DNA of 64,000 bases from JAOTVV01 sp039591075 (GTDB lineage: Bacteria; Gemmatimonadota; Gemmatimonadetes; Gemmatimonadales; GWC2-71-9). The DNA lies in contig JBDHEI010000004.1 in assembly GCA_039591075.1 (NCBI GenBank), positions 124,001-188,000 on the forward strand. Direction: 5' to 3'. Made by a program: the position numbers and the translations under genes. The notes beneath the pieces are model-generated. The model saw only the letters and a list, made by a program, of their open reading frames with translations, did not search any database and had not been told where the DNA came from. Positions 49,635-58,305 of this stretch are shown in pieces. Each line of letters opens with the position of its first letter. The first letter of the stretch is position 1.

Positions 49635-51437
49635 CTACTTCATGACATAAATCAGATTCAGGCCGAGCGAGGTCAATACCAATTCACCCTCGGTGTCTCG
49701 GCCCCGTATGGTGGTCACATACGCAGCGAGGCGGATCCTGTCGTTCTCGATTGTCGCCCGCATGACGGCAGGCGGAATACGTGTGTCCGCGCCCGGTTGG
49801 GCACGGTATGCCTGGGCACTGTCGACGATCGGTCGTAGGGGAATCTCGGCGACGAGCGCATCGCCTGCTGAGAGCCGAAGCGTAACGGACGCGGAGTCGT
49901 AGCGAAGCAGGAGCCCGTCATCGATGACGGCCGAATCCCGTTGCAATCCCTCGCCAGCCCAAGCATAGTCGAAGCCCGCGATCGGAACCGGCGTGCCCTC
50001 CCTCGCGGTATACGAAAACACCCCGGGGCGTCTCGCCTCGCGCTCTCCGACGTAGCCCACGCCCATGTGGGTTACCAAGAGCCGAGCCCGCTCATCGGCT
50101 TCGCGCTGGGGTGAGGGTCCCGTTCCCTCTCCGATGGTGTCGATGGTGGACAACGAACCCCCAAACCAGTCTGCGACTGCTGCGGTGCCGTGTGTACCGA
50201 CGAGGTAGCGCAAGATCGCGCCGATCTCCCGGCGGTCGTCGAGGGAGGGCACCACGGCTGCCTGTCGAATCGTTCCGTTTTGCAGGATCTCGCTCGCAGT
50301 GAGAATACGCTCCAGTCGACGAACCTGGCTCGCCTCGGACATCCGGTAAGCCCCCCACGGGCCGGCGAACGTCACGAGTGCCACCACACACAGCGACGCG
50401 GGGATGACACGAATGTCGCGGGACCGCCGGATGGCATAGTAGACCGCGATTGCCGCGAGCCAGATGGACAACACGGCGAGGAAATATCGCCGTTCGGTGA
50501 TCCCGTACTGATCGATGCGTTGCCAGATGGCGAGCCACAGCATCACGACCGGCGGGAGTAGCGTGATGTAGAACGCACGGGCGTAGGTTCGGATCCAGCG
50601 GTTTTCCACGCGTTCGGCTACTGGGTGGACGAGGAGGAGAGAGAAGATGCCGACGGCGGCCACGCTCGATACCAGCCAACCGATCCAGCCGCTCGGCCAC
50701 ACCGTCGTCACGATGATCTTCCCGAGGTAGGTAGTCAGAATGAGAAGGTAGACCACGACGATGGGGATCAGCACATACTGCGCGAACACTTTGAGCCCCA
50801 TGGGATAGTCCGAACGCTGCTCCAGTGCCGGAAGGTTCTGGGGAACGCCGCCGAGAAAAAACCACGTGTTGAACAGGAAGGCGATCATGATCCAGAGGCG
50901 AAAATAGGCCTCGTCCGCCACCTCGAGGCCGAACAGGTTGTCTATGGCGGCGAGCGCGATGGCCAGGCCGGCATAGAGCACCGCGGAATACAGGCCCGCC
51001 ATGAGAAACCGGAGGAACAGCGACTTGTTGTATTCCCAAAACCCCTGGAGCTCCCGCACGCCGATGAACGGGGCCACGGAAACCAGGAGATGCAAGCCGG
51101 CGCTGAGCTGGATGTAGCGTCCCACGGCCACTGGCTCGGACCAGTCGAGCCAGAGCAGATAGAACCCGACGAGCCCCGCGGTGCCGAGTGCCCAGAGCGC
51201 ACTCCGTGGGCCGATCGACCACCGGCGCCGCTCGGCGAGCAGGTCGACCGCGAGGAAGAACGGCATGCCCAGCGCGGCGGTGCCGACCACCCGACCCCAG
51301 AGCTCCTCGTCGACGGCGTCGTACGTCGCGATCACCCCTGCGACAGCCGCGACAACAGCAGCGAGCAGAACCATCGGGAATCGCCGCAGCGTAGCTCGGA
51401 TGGCTGAAACGAGCGCGTCGAGCGATGGCAGTTTCAT
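49635..51437 (-). CDS. DUF4153-family polytopic membrane protein
   Basis: A 600-aa inner-membrane protein with roughly 11-13 hydrophobic segments in residues 20-400 and a periplasmic or cytosolic C-terminal domain of about 200 residues. It contains the DUF4153 signature regions (ELQGFWEYNKSLFLRFLMAGLYSAVLYAGLA and LKVFAQYVLIPIVVVYLLIL). Function of the family is unestablished. The ATG at 51437 has GAGGTGACGGA upstream. Confidence 0.88.
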   Translation of the reverse strand: MKLPSLDALVSAIRATLRRFPMVLLAAVVAAVAGVIATYDAVDEELWGRVVGTAALGMPFFLAVDLLAERRRWSIGPRSALWALGTAGLVGFYLLWLDWSEPVAVGRYIQLSAGLHLLVSVAPFIGVRELQGFWEYNKSLFLRFLMAGLYSAVLYAGLAIALAAIDNLFGLEVADEAYFRLWIMIAFLFNTWFFLGGVPQNLPALEQRSDYPMGLKVFAQYVLIPIVVVYLLILTTYLGKIIVTTVWPSGWIGWLVSSVAAVGIFSLLLVHPVAERVENRWIRTYARAFYITLLPPVVMLWLAIWQRIDQYGITERRYFLAVLSIWLAAIAVYYAIRRSRDIRVIPASLCVVALVTFAGPWGAYRMSEASQVRRLERILTASEILQNGTIRQAAVVPSLDDRREIGAILRYLVGTHGTAAVADWFGGSLSTIDTIGEGTGPSPQREADERARLLVTHMGVGYVGEREARRPGVFSYTAREGTPVPIAGFDYAWAGEGLQRDSAVIDDGLLLRYDSASVTLRLSAGDALVAEIPLRPIVDSAQAYRAQPGADTRIPPAVMRATIENDRIRLAAYVTTIRGRDTEGELVLTSLGLNLIYVMK

Positions 51438-51441
51438 TCCG

Positions 51442-51630
51442 TCACCTCGAGAGAAACAGTGAAAGCCATGGTGCAAAGCCACCCGCGTGGTATGGAATCA
51501 CGGTCACCATCTCCTGCGGCAACGATCCTTGTTCGAGACCCGACGCCAACTGGTCGAGGAGCGACTCGGCTGCCGCCGTTACACCCCAGAGGGAGGGGCT
51601 GGGCCAGCGCAACGGCTGGGAGGAACGCAT
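51442..51630 (-). CDS. Possible small exported protein (uncertain frame)
   Basis: The stretch before the DUF4153 gene has two competing open frames. The frame at 51442-51630 ends EMVTVIPYHAGGFAPWLSLFLSR and has the higher GC at third positions. The frame at 51434-51640 has a strong GGAGGAG 6 nt before its ATG and overlaps the DUF4153 start by ATGA but looks less protein-like. A frameshift joining their halves would make a small signal-bearing protein. I cannot decide. Confidence 0.25.
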   Translation of the reverse strand: MRSSQPLRWPSPSLWGVTAAAESLLDQLASGLEQGSLPQEMVTVIPYHAGGFAPWLSLFLSR

Positions 51631-51746
51631 GGCGACGCATAGTGGACTCCTCCAAGCATGGTGTCGTGCATGCTCGCCTCAAGCTGTTGGCAAACCGAAT
51701 CTGTCGCAAGGAGAGCGTCGGACGATTCGATGGCAAGATGAAAGAA

Positions 51747-51774
51747 GGGCTGCCCCGACGAGTCGGTGCAGCCC
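51747..51774 (-). terminator. Rho-independent terminator of the cold-shock gene
   Basis: On the minus strand GGGCTGC...GCAGCCC (7 bp, extended by inner pairs CGAC/GTCG) is followed by TTCTTT. It ends the csp transcript. Confidence 0.85.
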
Positions 51775-51811
51775 TCCCAATGCTTCGGTGCCCGTGAGGG
51801 CGCGTCAGCAG

Positions 51812-52021
51812 CTACTGAATGACGGTAACGTTCTCCGCCGCAGGACCCTTCTGGCCCTGCACAACGTCGAACTCCACCTTCTCGCCCTCACGCAGGGACT
51901 TGAAACCACTTCCCTGGATCGCGCTGTGATGGACGAAGCAATCCTTCTCGCCGTCGTCCCGGGTCAAGAAGCCGAAGCCCTTGCTGTCGTTGAACCACTT
52001 CACGGTTCCGGTCGTACGCAT
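51812..52021 (-). CDS. csp: Cold-shock protein
   Basis: A 69-aa CspA-type single cold-shock domain. RNP1 GKGFGFL equivalent (SKGFGFLTRD) and RNP2 (DCFVHHSAIQ) are both intact, giving single-stranded nucleic-acid binding and RNA chaperone activity. AAAAGGAG precedes the ATG. The leader upstream (52022 to about 52190) is long, as in cold-regulated relatives, and the gene has its own terminator on both flanks. Confidence 0.95.
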   Translation of the reverse strand: MRTTGTVKWFNDSKGFGFLTRDDGEKDCFVHHSAIQGSGFKSLREGEKVEFDVVQGQKGPAAENVTVIQ

Positions 52022-52190
52022 GTGCCGTACTCCTTTTGGTGATGTTGATGTTCGTCGGAGTGCGGCGCTGCCGTACTCACCGATCGCTCATCACTGTTCG
52101 CGGTCACTTGGCCCCCGCGTTGGGCTGCCGTCTGGATGAAGGCGGTTAACCACCACCCGTACCGGCGTTATCGCTCTTACCAACCAAAAT

Positions 52191-52217
52191 GGGACCTGCG
52201 CACTTCGCCCAGGTCCC
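52191..52217 (-). terminator. Terminator hairpin downstream of the small lipoprotein gene
   Basis: GGGACCTG and CAGGTCCC form an 8-bp stem with an 11-nt loop; on the minus strand it is followed by ATTTTGG. It separates the cold-shock leader from the upstream lipoprotein gene. Nothing else was seen in 52022-52325. Confidence 0.65.
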
Positions 52218-52325
52218 CACGTTGTGTTCACTGGTCAGTCAGCAAGCCATTTCTCGCGTACCATATCGCACCGCAAAAGTAACGCGCGCAATCCCGGAGC
52301 GCCAGGGGCAATCTCCGCAAGCGGC

Positions 52326-52547
52326 CTAGGGCTCCTGGGCCAGCGAGTCTAGGAGTGCTTTCCGGGCCGCGGCGGAATCCGCGACTTCGAGGGCCCGCTG
52401 TACACCCTCGGCGCCGGGCAGGCTGGAGGCGCCGAGCACGCTGTCCCGCGCGCGTGCGGATTTCGGGTCCTGGTCCCGGCCGGCGGTGTCCGGCGAGGAG
52501 CATCCGAGGGCGAGAAACAGGAGACCGGCAACAACCACGATGCGCAT
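52326..52547 (-). CDS. Small lipoprotein (73 aa)
   Basis: A signal peptide with lipobox (LFLALGCSS) is followed by about 57 charged residues with no recognised domain. GGGAGGATCCG lies before the ATG at 52547. Surface-anchored or periplasmic; role unknown. Confidence 0.75.
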   Translation of the reverse strand: MRIVVVAGLLFLALGCSSPDTAGRDQDPKSARARDSVLGASSLPGAEGVQRALEVADSAAARKALLDSLAQEP

Positions 52548-52648
52548 CGGATCCTCCCAGTGTGACGACGAGACCAAAGGTGGTCGCCAAGGTGGGGAGG
52601 CCAGGATCGAGAGGCAAGGTCCTAGCTCACACGTCGTGCGCCGCGAGG

Positions 52649-53857
52649 TCACCCGACAGGCTCGAGACCCAGCGCACCGGCATATCGGTCGAGCGCGGTG
52701 TGTGCGGCCTCCCCGTCCTCGGCCTGGGCCGGACGGGCGGTCCCCGTGCCCTCGAAGCGACACGACAGGACCCGGAGCGTCCCGTCTTTCCGGTGGGCCT
52801 TGAGGTCGAAACGGGCCACGAGGCGCTCACCCGCGAGCACAGGGAGGCAGTAATAGCCGTATGTGCGTCTCGCCGCAGGCTTGAAGATCTCGAGCACCTG
52901 ATCGAAGCCGAAGAGGCGCGAGACACGAGCACGATCCCAGAGGATGGGATCGAACGGTGACAGGAGTACGCCGCGGTCGGCGCGAGGGCGCAGCCTCGCG
53001 AGCCGCGCGGCAAGCTCGCGGTCGTCGGGGCGGATCCATCCGGGTGTCGGCCGCCCCTTCGGGCTCTCGAGCACGCAGGGGCCGATCGCTCCTCTGGCCG
53101 CGAGCCGGTCGAGCGTGGATTCGATCTCCGGCTTTCGGTTGGCCAGTCGCCAGGTCGACGCAATCGTTCCCGCAGTTGCCCACCCATGGCCCTCGAGGGC
53201 CTTGAGCAGAAGAACCTCGAGCCCGTCTCGCTTGTGGAGTGGATGCGCGCGGATCGCTTGGGGGATCACGCGTTCGGCGAGGTCGTAGGTCCGTTGGAAG
53301 CTCCGCCGTTCCCGGATGGCCCACTCGCCACTCGACCAGAGGGCCGAGGCCACCTGTTTGGCGATCTTGATATCCCACCAGCCCCGGCTTCCCCGACCTT
53401 CCATGTCCACAGAGCGGAGAGGCCCTTCAATTCGAATGCGGCGACGGAGTGTGCGTGCCACCTGGGGGTGCTCCCCAACCACGTCTCCCCACCACGGATG
53501 GTGTCGGAATTCCCGTCGGCGAAACTCGAACGCCGGGTACAGGTCGAGCGGAATCCAGCTGGCCTCATGGCCCCAGTACTCGAACAGCGGTGCACCCGGT
53601 TGGAGCAATTGCTCGGCGAGTTCCGGATCGAAGCCGCGGAGCCGCGAGAGGAGAACAATGGCGTGGCTGCGGGCGCCCGCGATCGACACGGTATCGAGTT
53701 GGAGGTAGCCGAAGCGCGCGATGACTGCGGCGGCCGCTGCCCGTGCCCGCACGCCGCGCCCGGCTGCGCGGTGAGGGAATCCCGTCCACGATGGCTTGAG
53801 GAGTCCGGCGCGGGCCAGGGCGAGGCGCCGGGCTTCACGAACCGTCAGGATCTCCAT
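52649..53857 (-). CDS. AlkX/YcaQ-type winged-helix DNA glycosylase
   Basis: A 402-aa DNA-repair protein of the HTH_42 (AlkZ/YcaQ) family. The catalytic Q-x-D motif is visible in FGYLQLDTVSIAGARSH and the YWGHEAS segment carries the conserved histidine-glutamate pair. QxD is the form seen in YcaQ-type enzymes, which open interstrand cross-links and other alkyl lesions. No signal peptide. ATG 53857 was chosen; GTG 53866 is possible. It shares a direction with the PNPOx-like gene upstream. Confidence 0.88.
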   Translation of the reverse strand: MEILTVREARRLALARAGLLKPSWTGFPHRAAGRGVRARAAAAAVIARFGYLQLDTVSIAGARSHAIVLLSRLRGFDPELAEQLLQPGAPLFEYWGHEASWIPLDLYPAFEFRRREFRHHPWWGDVVGEHPQVARTLRRRIRIEGPLRSVDMEGRGSRGWWDIKIAKQVASALWSSGEWAIRERRSFQRTYDLAERVIPQAIRAHPLHKRDGLEVLLLKALEGHGWATAGTIASTWRLANRKPEIESTLDRLAARGAIGPCVLESPKGRPTPGWIRPDDRELAARLARLRPRADRGVLLSPFDPILWDRARVSRLFGFDQVLEIFKPAARRTYGYYCLPVLAGERLVARFDLKAHRKDGTLRVLSCRFEGTGTARPAQAEDGEAAHTALDRYAGALGLEPVG

Positions 53858-53884
53858 GCCCTTCACGATCGCGCGACGATGGAG

Positions 53885-54352
53885 TCAGGCCAGCTGTCGA
53901 AGATCGTCCGCCGTGACGGTCCGCGCCCGGGCAAACCCGCCCACGTAGCGCCCCGTCGTAAATCGCAGGCGATAGAGGTTGAAGTCACCGAGCGTGAACG
54001 TCGGCACACTTGACGGAAATCGCTCCACATAGCGGCGCCGCCCCTGCGCGTAGGCTTCGGTCTCGCGCTCGATTGTCTCGACGGTTCCCTGGAGGGTGAT
54101 CCGCTCGACTTGCAGGGGATCGGCGTCCGGTTGATCCGGTCGGTGAATCAGAGTGCTGAACGCCGCCCCGCTGACGAGGCCCTTGGTGTGACGGGCCAGC
54201 CCCGACGCGTGCACGACGGCGGCCGTGTAGTCCGGCGTGATGACGTACGGCAACAGGCCGACGTATGGCTCGCCGTCGAGGAGCACGCCGAGCGCGAGGA
54301 CACGCGTGCCGGCAAACAGGTCGCGGAGTTTCTGGGCGTCGTTGGATGTCAT
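53885..54352 (-). CDS. Pyridoxamine 5'-phosphate oxidase-fold protein
   Basis: A 155-aa split-barrel flavin-binding protein. AQKLRDLFAGTRVLALGVLLDGEPYVGLLPYVI opens the fold and LQVERITLQGTVETIERE follows. Members bind FMN or F420/heme and reduce small substrates; the actual cofactor is unknown. GGGAGCAT precedes the ATG at 54352. Confidence 0.85.
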   Translation of the reverse strand: MTSNDAQKLRDLFAGTRVLALGVLLDGEPYVGLLPYVITPDYTAAVVHASGLARHTKGLVSGAAFSTLIHRPDQPDADPLQVERITLQGTVETIERETEAYAQGRRRYVERFPSSVPTFTLGDFNLYRLRFTTGRYVGGFARARTVTADDLRQLA

Positions 54353-54371
54353 ATGCTCCCTGCCGAGGCGG

Positions 54372-54833
54372 CTATCGATACACACGGTCCCCATAGCGGA
54401 CCCACCCTCCAGGGTGGCGTCCGTCGGGGTCGTCATGAGTCCAATGGATCACCCCGCCTTGCGGGTTCCACTCGCATTCGCCACGAAGCTCGACGGAATC
54501 GCCGACGGCAAGCGGAACGCGTGGGGCGAGGTCGATGTTGTGGGCCACGAGGACAGTCATCGATCCTTGGACCCGAACGATGAAGCGTTGGTGCCGGCTC
54601 CCCTCGCGGTCGTCCGAGAGCAGCCGCTCGACGCGGCCGGCAGTTTCCACGGGAACGCCGGATTGGCGGGCCTGGAAGGCCTCTGCAACCTGGCCGGTTG
54701 GCCTGTCGGGTAGCCAGCCGGAGATGGCGGAGCCCGGTGCTCCGCCCTCCGGCCGGGCGAGGTACAGGTAGACGCCCGTCGACACAACGATCGCGAGAAT
54801 GATGAGCTGGGCGCTGCGCGATGCCGTTCGCAC
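54372..54833 (-). CDS. DUF3465-family exported protein
   Basis: A 153-aa protein starting at GTG. A signal/anchor segment (LIILAIVVSTGVYLYLA) is followed by an OB-fold-like domain with GRVERLLSDDREGSRHQRFIVRV, VPLAVGDSVELRGECEWNPQGGVIHWTHDDPDGRHPGGWV, the DUF3465 signature. Role unestablished; likely periplasmic. Confidence 0.8.
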   Translation of the reverse strand: MRTASRSAQLIILAIVVSTGVYLYLARPEGGAPGSAISGWLPDRPTGQVAEAFQARQSGVPVETAGRVERLLSDDREGSRHQRFIVRVQGSMTVLVAHNIDLAPRVPLAVGDSVELRGECEWNPQGGVIHWTHDDPDGRHPGGWVRYGDRVYR

Positions 54834-54888
54834 GAGGCTTCCGCGGAAGAGATGCGGTGTCGACGGGCGTGACGGGTTCCTCTACCGT

Positions 54889-55377
54889 CTACATTGCGCC
54901 TTCGGGACTCGGCAGCGGCAGATCTGAGTTGAAGATGTCGAGTGCGACCTTCCAGGTGCCGTCGCCCTGTCGCTTCCAGATCTCGATGTACTTCCCGCTA
55001 TCCTGGAACGGTTCGCCACCCTCAGGCGACAAGGTCATCGAATATGTCCCATGGACATAGGCGACATCACCGGCCCCACCGACCTCGACCTGCCGGAATT
55101 CCACCTCGCTCATGGGCGGGAGCATCGCGTGAAACGCAGCGATATCCTGGGTGCCCTGAACGGGTGGGCCGTTGGGTGGGAGGAAGGTCGCGTCCGGGGC
55201 GTAGTAGTGCTCGACGTAGGTGATCCACTCCGCTCCCGCATTGGCCAGCTCGACGGCATGGTCGGTCGCCGTTTGCAAGGCGGCGCGGTCTGTGTCGGTG
55301 AGCGTGATGGGTGCCGGCTGACACGCCCCAATCGCCAGGAGCAGCGCCGCAGTGGCGGGAATCCCAGAGGTTCGCAT
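54889..55377 (-). CDS. SnoaL/DUF4440-like lipoprotein
   Basis: A 162-aa protein with a lipobox (LLAIGACQP) and a SnoaL/ketosteroid-isomerase-like cone fold: WITYVEHYYAPDATFLPPNGPPVQGTQDIAAFH and VAYVHGTYSMTLSPEG. Such domains bind small hydrophobic ligands. ATG 55377 begins the signal peptide. Role unknown. Confidence 0.85.
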   Translation of the reverse strand: MRTSGIPATAALLLAIGACQPAPITLTDTDRAALQTATDHAVELANAGAEWITYVEHYYAPDATFLPPNGPPVQGTQDIAAFHAMLPPMSEVEFRQVEVGGAGDVAYVHGTYSMTLSPEGGEPFQDSGKYIEIWKRQGDGTWKVALDIFNSDLPLPSPEGAM

Positions 55378-55576
55378 GGGGTCTCCTTTTCGTTTGCTCG
55401 ATCCAGGAACGTCGGGGCCCGCTTCGGCGTGAGCCCACAGATTGAAGCCGGGACGGGCCCGTGGAGTATGTCGAGAGAAGATGCGGTGGGGCGGCACCGT
55501 GTCCAGGCACCGGCCTGCGTTGCCGGGACTGTCCCTGTGGTGAGCGTCCGTGGTGCACGGTGCGTCCCTGAATGCC

Positions 55577-55606
55577 AACGGGCCAGCCGTGACTGGCTGG
55601 CCCGTT
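55577..55606 (-). terminator. Terminator hairpin after the FmdB gene
   Basis: AACGGGCCAGCC and GGCTGGCCCGTT pair perfectly over 12 bp with a GTGACT loop, about 77 nt past the FmdB-type stop. Apart from this hairpin I see nothing in 55378-55682. Confidence 0.75.
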
Positions 55607-55682
55607 GAGTGGTTGCTTCGCGTAGCGGTGCGTGCTGCGGGCGCCGATTCCCGCCCAGACCTGGGCGGCGGCGTCAGATCCC

Positions 55683-55901
55683 TCAGCCGAAACCGCTGGT
55701 TCCGCAGCCGGTGGAGGTGCTCGCAGCCCCGCCACCGCCACGTGATCCCGTGAGCACGTTCACGGCGCGAAAGCTCCGGTCGGCGCTGTGCGATCCGCAG
55801 CGGGTACAGGTTGGAGTCACCCCCTCCGTATACGCCGCAATCGACAGGCGAATCGCGAACATGTGGCCGCAATCCTGGCAGATGTAGTCGTATGTCGGCA
55901 C
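55683..55901 (-). CDS. FmdB-family zinc-ribbon protein
   Basis: A 72-aa protein starting at GTG with the zinc-ribbon pattern MPTYDYICQDCGHMF then PTCTRCGS, and a glycine/threonine-rich tail ending GCGTSGFG, typical of the FmdB regulatory-type family. Its function in most species is undefined. GGGAAG lies before the start. Confidence 0.9.
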   Translation of the reverse strand: MPTYDYICQDCGHMFAIRLSIAAYTEGVTPTCTRCGSHSADRSFRAVNVLTGSRGGGGAASTSTGCGTSGFG

Positions 55902-56109
55902 GTCTTCCCGTCCATCAATACACGTATTGCAATATACATATGTTCTGGCCGTTGTCCACCCCCGCCTGCCCGCCTCCTAGAGCTATCATCCCACAGTTCC
56001 CAGGCGGTACGTATGCTGCTGTTCCACCCTCCTGGGCGTGATGTGGCCGGGAGCACATTGAGAGAGACCCCATGTACTCCCGCCCAAGCAAGCGCTGTGG
56101 GCGAGGCGT

Positions 56110-56679
56110 CTACGCCGGCCAGAGCCAGCCGAACGTACCGGCCGTGAGGAGCGCGTAGACCAGTCCATCGAACGTCGACTTGAGCGTCGAGCTCCAGGCA
56201 CGCTTGTACCAGATAGAGTTCTGCCAGAGCGCCACACTGTAGCCGATGAAGGCCGTGGCGCCCACGAACCGGAACACGGACATGTAAGGTGGGTTGGGCC
56301 CGAGAGCCCGAGTGGCGATGTACGCCGCGAAGATCCCGACGATCACGCAGTAGATGAACCACTGCACCAGCTGGCCGCCCATCTTGGGCATGCCATTGGG
56401 CATCACGGTCATGAAGGCGACCGGGCCCTTGTTCACCTTATCGACGAACGCCGGATCCTTCATCTCTGCGGAGCTGCTGGAGTGCGGGAAGACGTACTCG
56501 CCGGGCGGAATGCTCAGCGGACGGAGCGCGTCCATCACCTTGTCCTCGCTCGGCAGCTTGGCAAAATCCGACCGGTGGTACGTCAGCACCATGTGGATGA
56601 TCGAGCTCGCCACGAACACGATTACGGCAGAGAGCACGATTGGGATCCATAGAGAGACGAGCGAAACCTGCGATACCAT
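56110..56679 (-). CDS. Hypothetical inner-membrane protein, 189 aa
   Basis: A conserved-looking membrane protein with hydrophobic segments near residues 8-30, 110-130 and 145-180, separated by a 75-residue extracytoplasmic or cytoplasmic part (LPSEDKVMDALRPLSIPPGEYVFPHSSSSAEM). AGGAGG precedes the ATG at 56679 (TTG 56685 is alternative). Not assigned to a named family. Confidence 0.65.
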   Translation of the reverse strand: MVSQVSLVSLWIPIVLSAVIVFVASSIIHMVLTYHRSDFAKLPSEDKVMDALRPLSIPPGEYVFPHSSSSAEMKDPAFVDKVNKGPVAFMTVMPNGMPKMGGQLVQWFIYCVIVGIFAAYIATRALGPNPPYMSVFRFVGATAFIGYSVALWQNSIWYKRAWSSTLKSTFDGLVYALLTAGTFGWLWPA

Positions 56680-56758
56680 TGTCAACCTCCTGAAACGGGT
56701 GCCAAGTGTGTTGCGACCGCTCGCGAGCCGATGCGAGCCAGGGAGGGGCCTTGAAAGG

Positions 56759-57232
56759 TCAATCTGGGGTCACGAGGGACCGTTCGTAGTCGCGGACGAC
56801 CATGCGACGGCCCCGCATGTCGATACGGTGGCCTTCGGCCTCGAGCCGCCGTTTCTGGTCCCGCAAACCTCCGGGATATTTCGGGTTCACCTCGCCACCG
56901 GTCTTGAGCGTCCGCCAGTAGGGGGTGACGCGCCGCTTGCCCTCTGCCTCGTCCTCGCCCGCAGCGCCGGCGGCGATCCGGGCCAGGATGCCCGTGGTGA
57001 TGGGACAGCCGAGCGTCGCACCGTGCCGCCGCGCGACGATGTCACGAATCTGGTTGATCGTGATGAGCTTTCCTTTTGGCACCTTCCGCATGATCTCGTC
57101 GACCTCCCGAGGGGCTGGGATGACCATCGTCCCGTCACCCCACTGCCTGGTCATTCCCTTCGGGATTCGCTCCACGCGCGGCAGGTCTTTTTGATCTGCC
57201 AGCTTCTCGCGGAAGGTCTTCCGTCGTCTCAT
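56759..57232 (-). CDS. MGMT-family DNA-binding fold protein without catalytic cysteine
   Basis: A 157-aa protein related to O6-alkylguanine transferases: KVPKGKLITINQIRDIVARRHGATLGCPITTGILARIAAG carries the helix-turn-helix, and TPYWRTLKTGGEVN occupies the place of the PCHR loop, with tyrosine instead of the acceptor cysteine. It should bind DNA but not remove alkyl groups itself. The arginine/lysine-rich start (MRRRKTFREK) may aid DNA binding. Divergent from the following sigma gene. Confidence 0.8.
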   Translation of the reverse strand: MRRRKTFREKLADQKDLPRVERIPKGMTRQWGDGTMVIPAPREVDEIMRKVPKGKLITINQIRDIVARRHGATLGCPITTGILARIAAGAAGEDEAEGKRRVTPYWRTLKTGGEVNPKYPGGLRDQKRRLEAEGHRIDMRGRRMVVRDYERSLVTPD

Positions 57233-57403
57233 GAGGGGTCGGGCTCGTACCGTGCCGGACGGGTGGTCGCTAAGCTGCACGAGAAGTCACGATGGGGCAA
57301 GACTGCCCGCCGGCCTGTCGTCGTTTCGTCGACTGCTGTCATATGATCTCTGCACACGGGGCACTAACACGATAGCGACCCGCCCAGCACTCAACGGAGC
57401 CGC

Positions 57404-57922
57404 ATGCACCGACCGGACCTGGAGGCCGAACTCGAACGCCATCACCGTGCGGCCTTTGGCTGGGCACTGAGTTGTTGTGGGTGGGACCGAACCCAGGCGG
57501 AAGACGTGCTCCAGACGAGCTACCTCAAGGTGCTGGAGGGCCGCGCAACCTTTGGAGGCCGATCCGCGTTCCGGACCTGGCTGTTCGGGGTCATTCGACG
57601 CACGGCCCTGGAGCAGAGCCGACGCCGCGCTCTCCTGCGACTGGTTCCGTTGGGTACCGTGGCTGGTCCCAACGAGCCGCGTGCCGCCGGGCACGACCCG
57701 GTCGCAGCGCTGGAACACGGCGAAACGACACGGCAACTCATGGCGGCCCTCGAGTTCTTACCCGGGCGCCAACGCGAGGTACTGCACCTGGTCTTCTACG
57801 AGGACATGAGTATCAGCCAAGCAGCAGAGGTGCTCGGCCTCGGCGTCGGGACCGCACGAACCCACTACGAGCGTGGCAAGCGACGGCTGCGCGAGCTACT
57901 CGGCGGGAGAGGGGAACTGTGA
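57404..57922 (+). CDS. ECF RNA polymerase sigma factor (second)
   Basis: A 172-aa sigma-70-like factor. Region 2 is near residues 10-75 (AFGWALSCCGWDRTQAEDVLQTSYLKVLEG, unusual in having paired cysteines), and region 4 near residues 115-165 (EFLPGRQREVLHLVFYEDMSISQAAEVLGLGVGTARTHYERGKRRL). CGGAG precedes the ATG. It overlaps its anti-sigma by GTGA. Confidence 0.9.
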   Translation: MHRPDLEAELERHHRAAFGWALSCCGWDRTQAEDVLQTSYLKVLEGRATFGGRSAFRTWLFGVIRRTALEQSRRRALLRLVPLGTVAGPNEPRAAGHDPVAALEHGETTRQLMAALEFLPGRQREVLHLVFYEDMSISQAAEVLGLGVGTARTHYERGKRRLRELLGGRGEL

Positions 57923-58305
57923 CCCAAGATATGAATGACAACGATCTGCGAGATCGGTTCCGGGTCTTGCAGTCCGAGGTCGAACGAACGGCACCGCCGT
58001 ATCGACGCCCGGCCAACCGGCCTGCACGGGTGCGACTCGCGCCGGCATGGCTCGCCGCCGCGGCGCTCGCGACGCTCGTGGCCGGCGCGGTCTGGATTGC
58101 CACACGAAACGGAACACCTCCGCCCCAGACGCTCGTGGGCCTGGATGCGACGTGGTGGGTTACCCCGACCGATTTCCTGCTGACGACGCCCGGGACCGAT
58201 CTGCTGCGCTCCGTGCCGACGCTCGGCGTCACCGAGGGTGCTGCGGACGACGCTTCTCAAGCGGTCAACGATACCGCAGAACTCACCGAAAGGACCAGAT
58301 CATGA
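57919..58305 (+). CDS. Putative anti-sigma factor, single-pass membrane protein
   Basis: A 128-aa protein with a cytoplasmic helical N-terminus (DLRDRFRVLQSEVERTAPPY), one hydrophobic segment (APAWLAAAALATLVAGAVWIA) and a short periplasmic part. No cysteine/histidine zinc motif is visible, so it is not a ZAS-type factor; the membrane-anchored, sigma-coupled position is the evidence. The next gene overlaps by ATGA. Confidence 0.75.
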   Translation: MTQDMNDNDLRDRFRVLQSEVERTAPPYRRPANRPARVRLAPAWLAAAALATLVAGAVWIATRNGTPPPQTLVGLDATWWVTPTDFLLTTPGTDLLRSVPTLGVTEGAADDASQAVNDTAELTERTRS

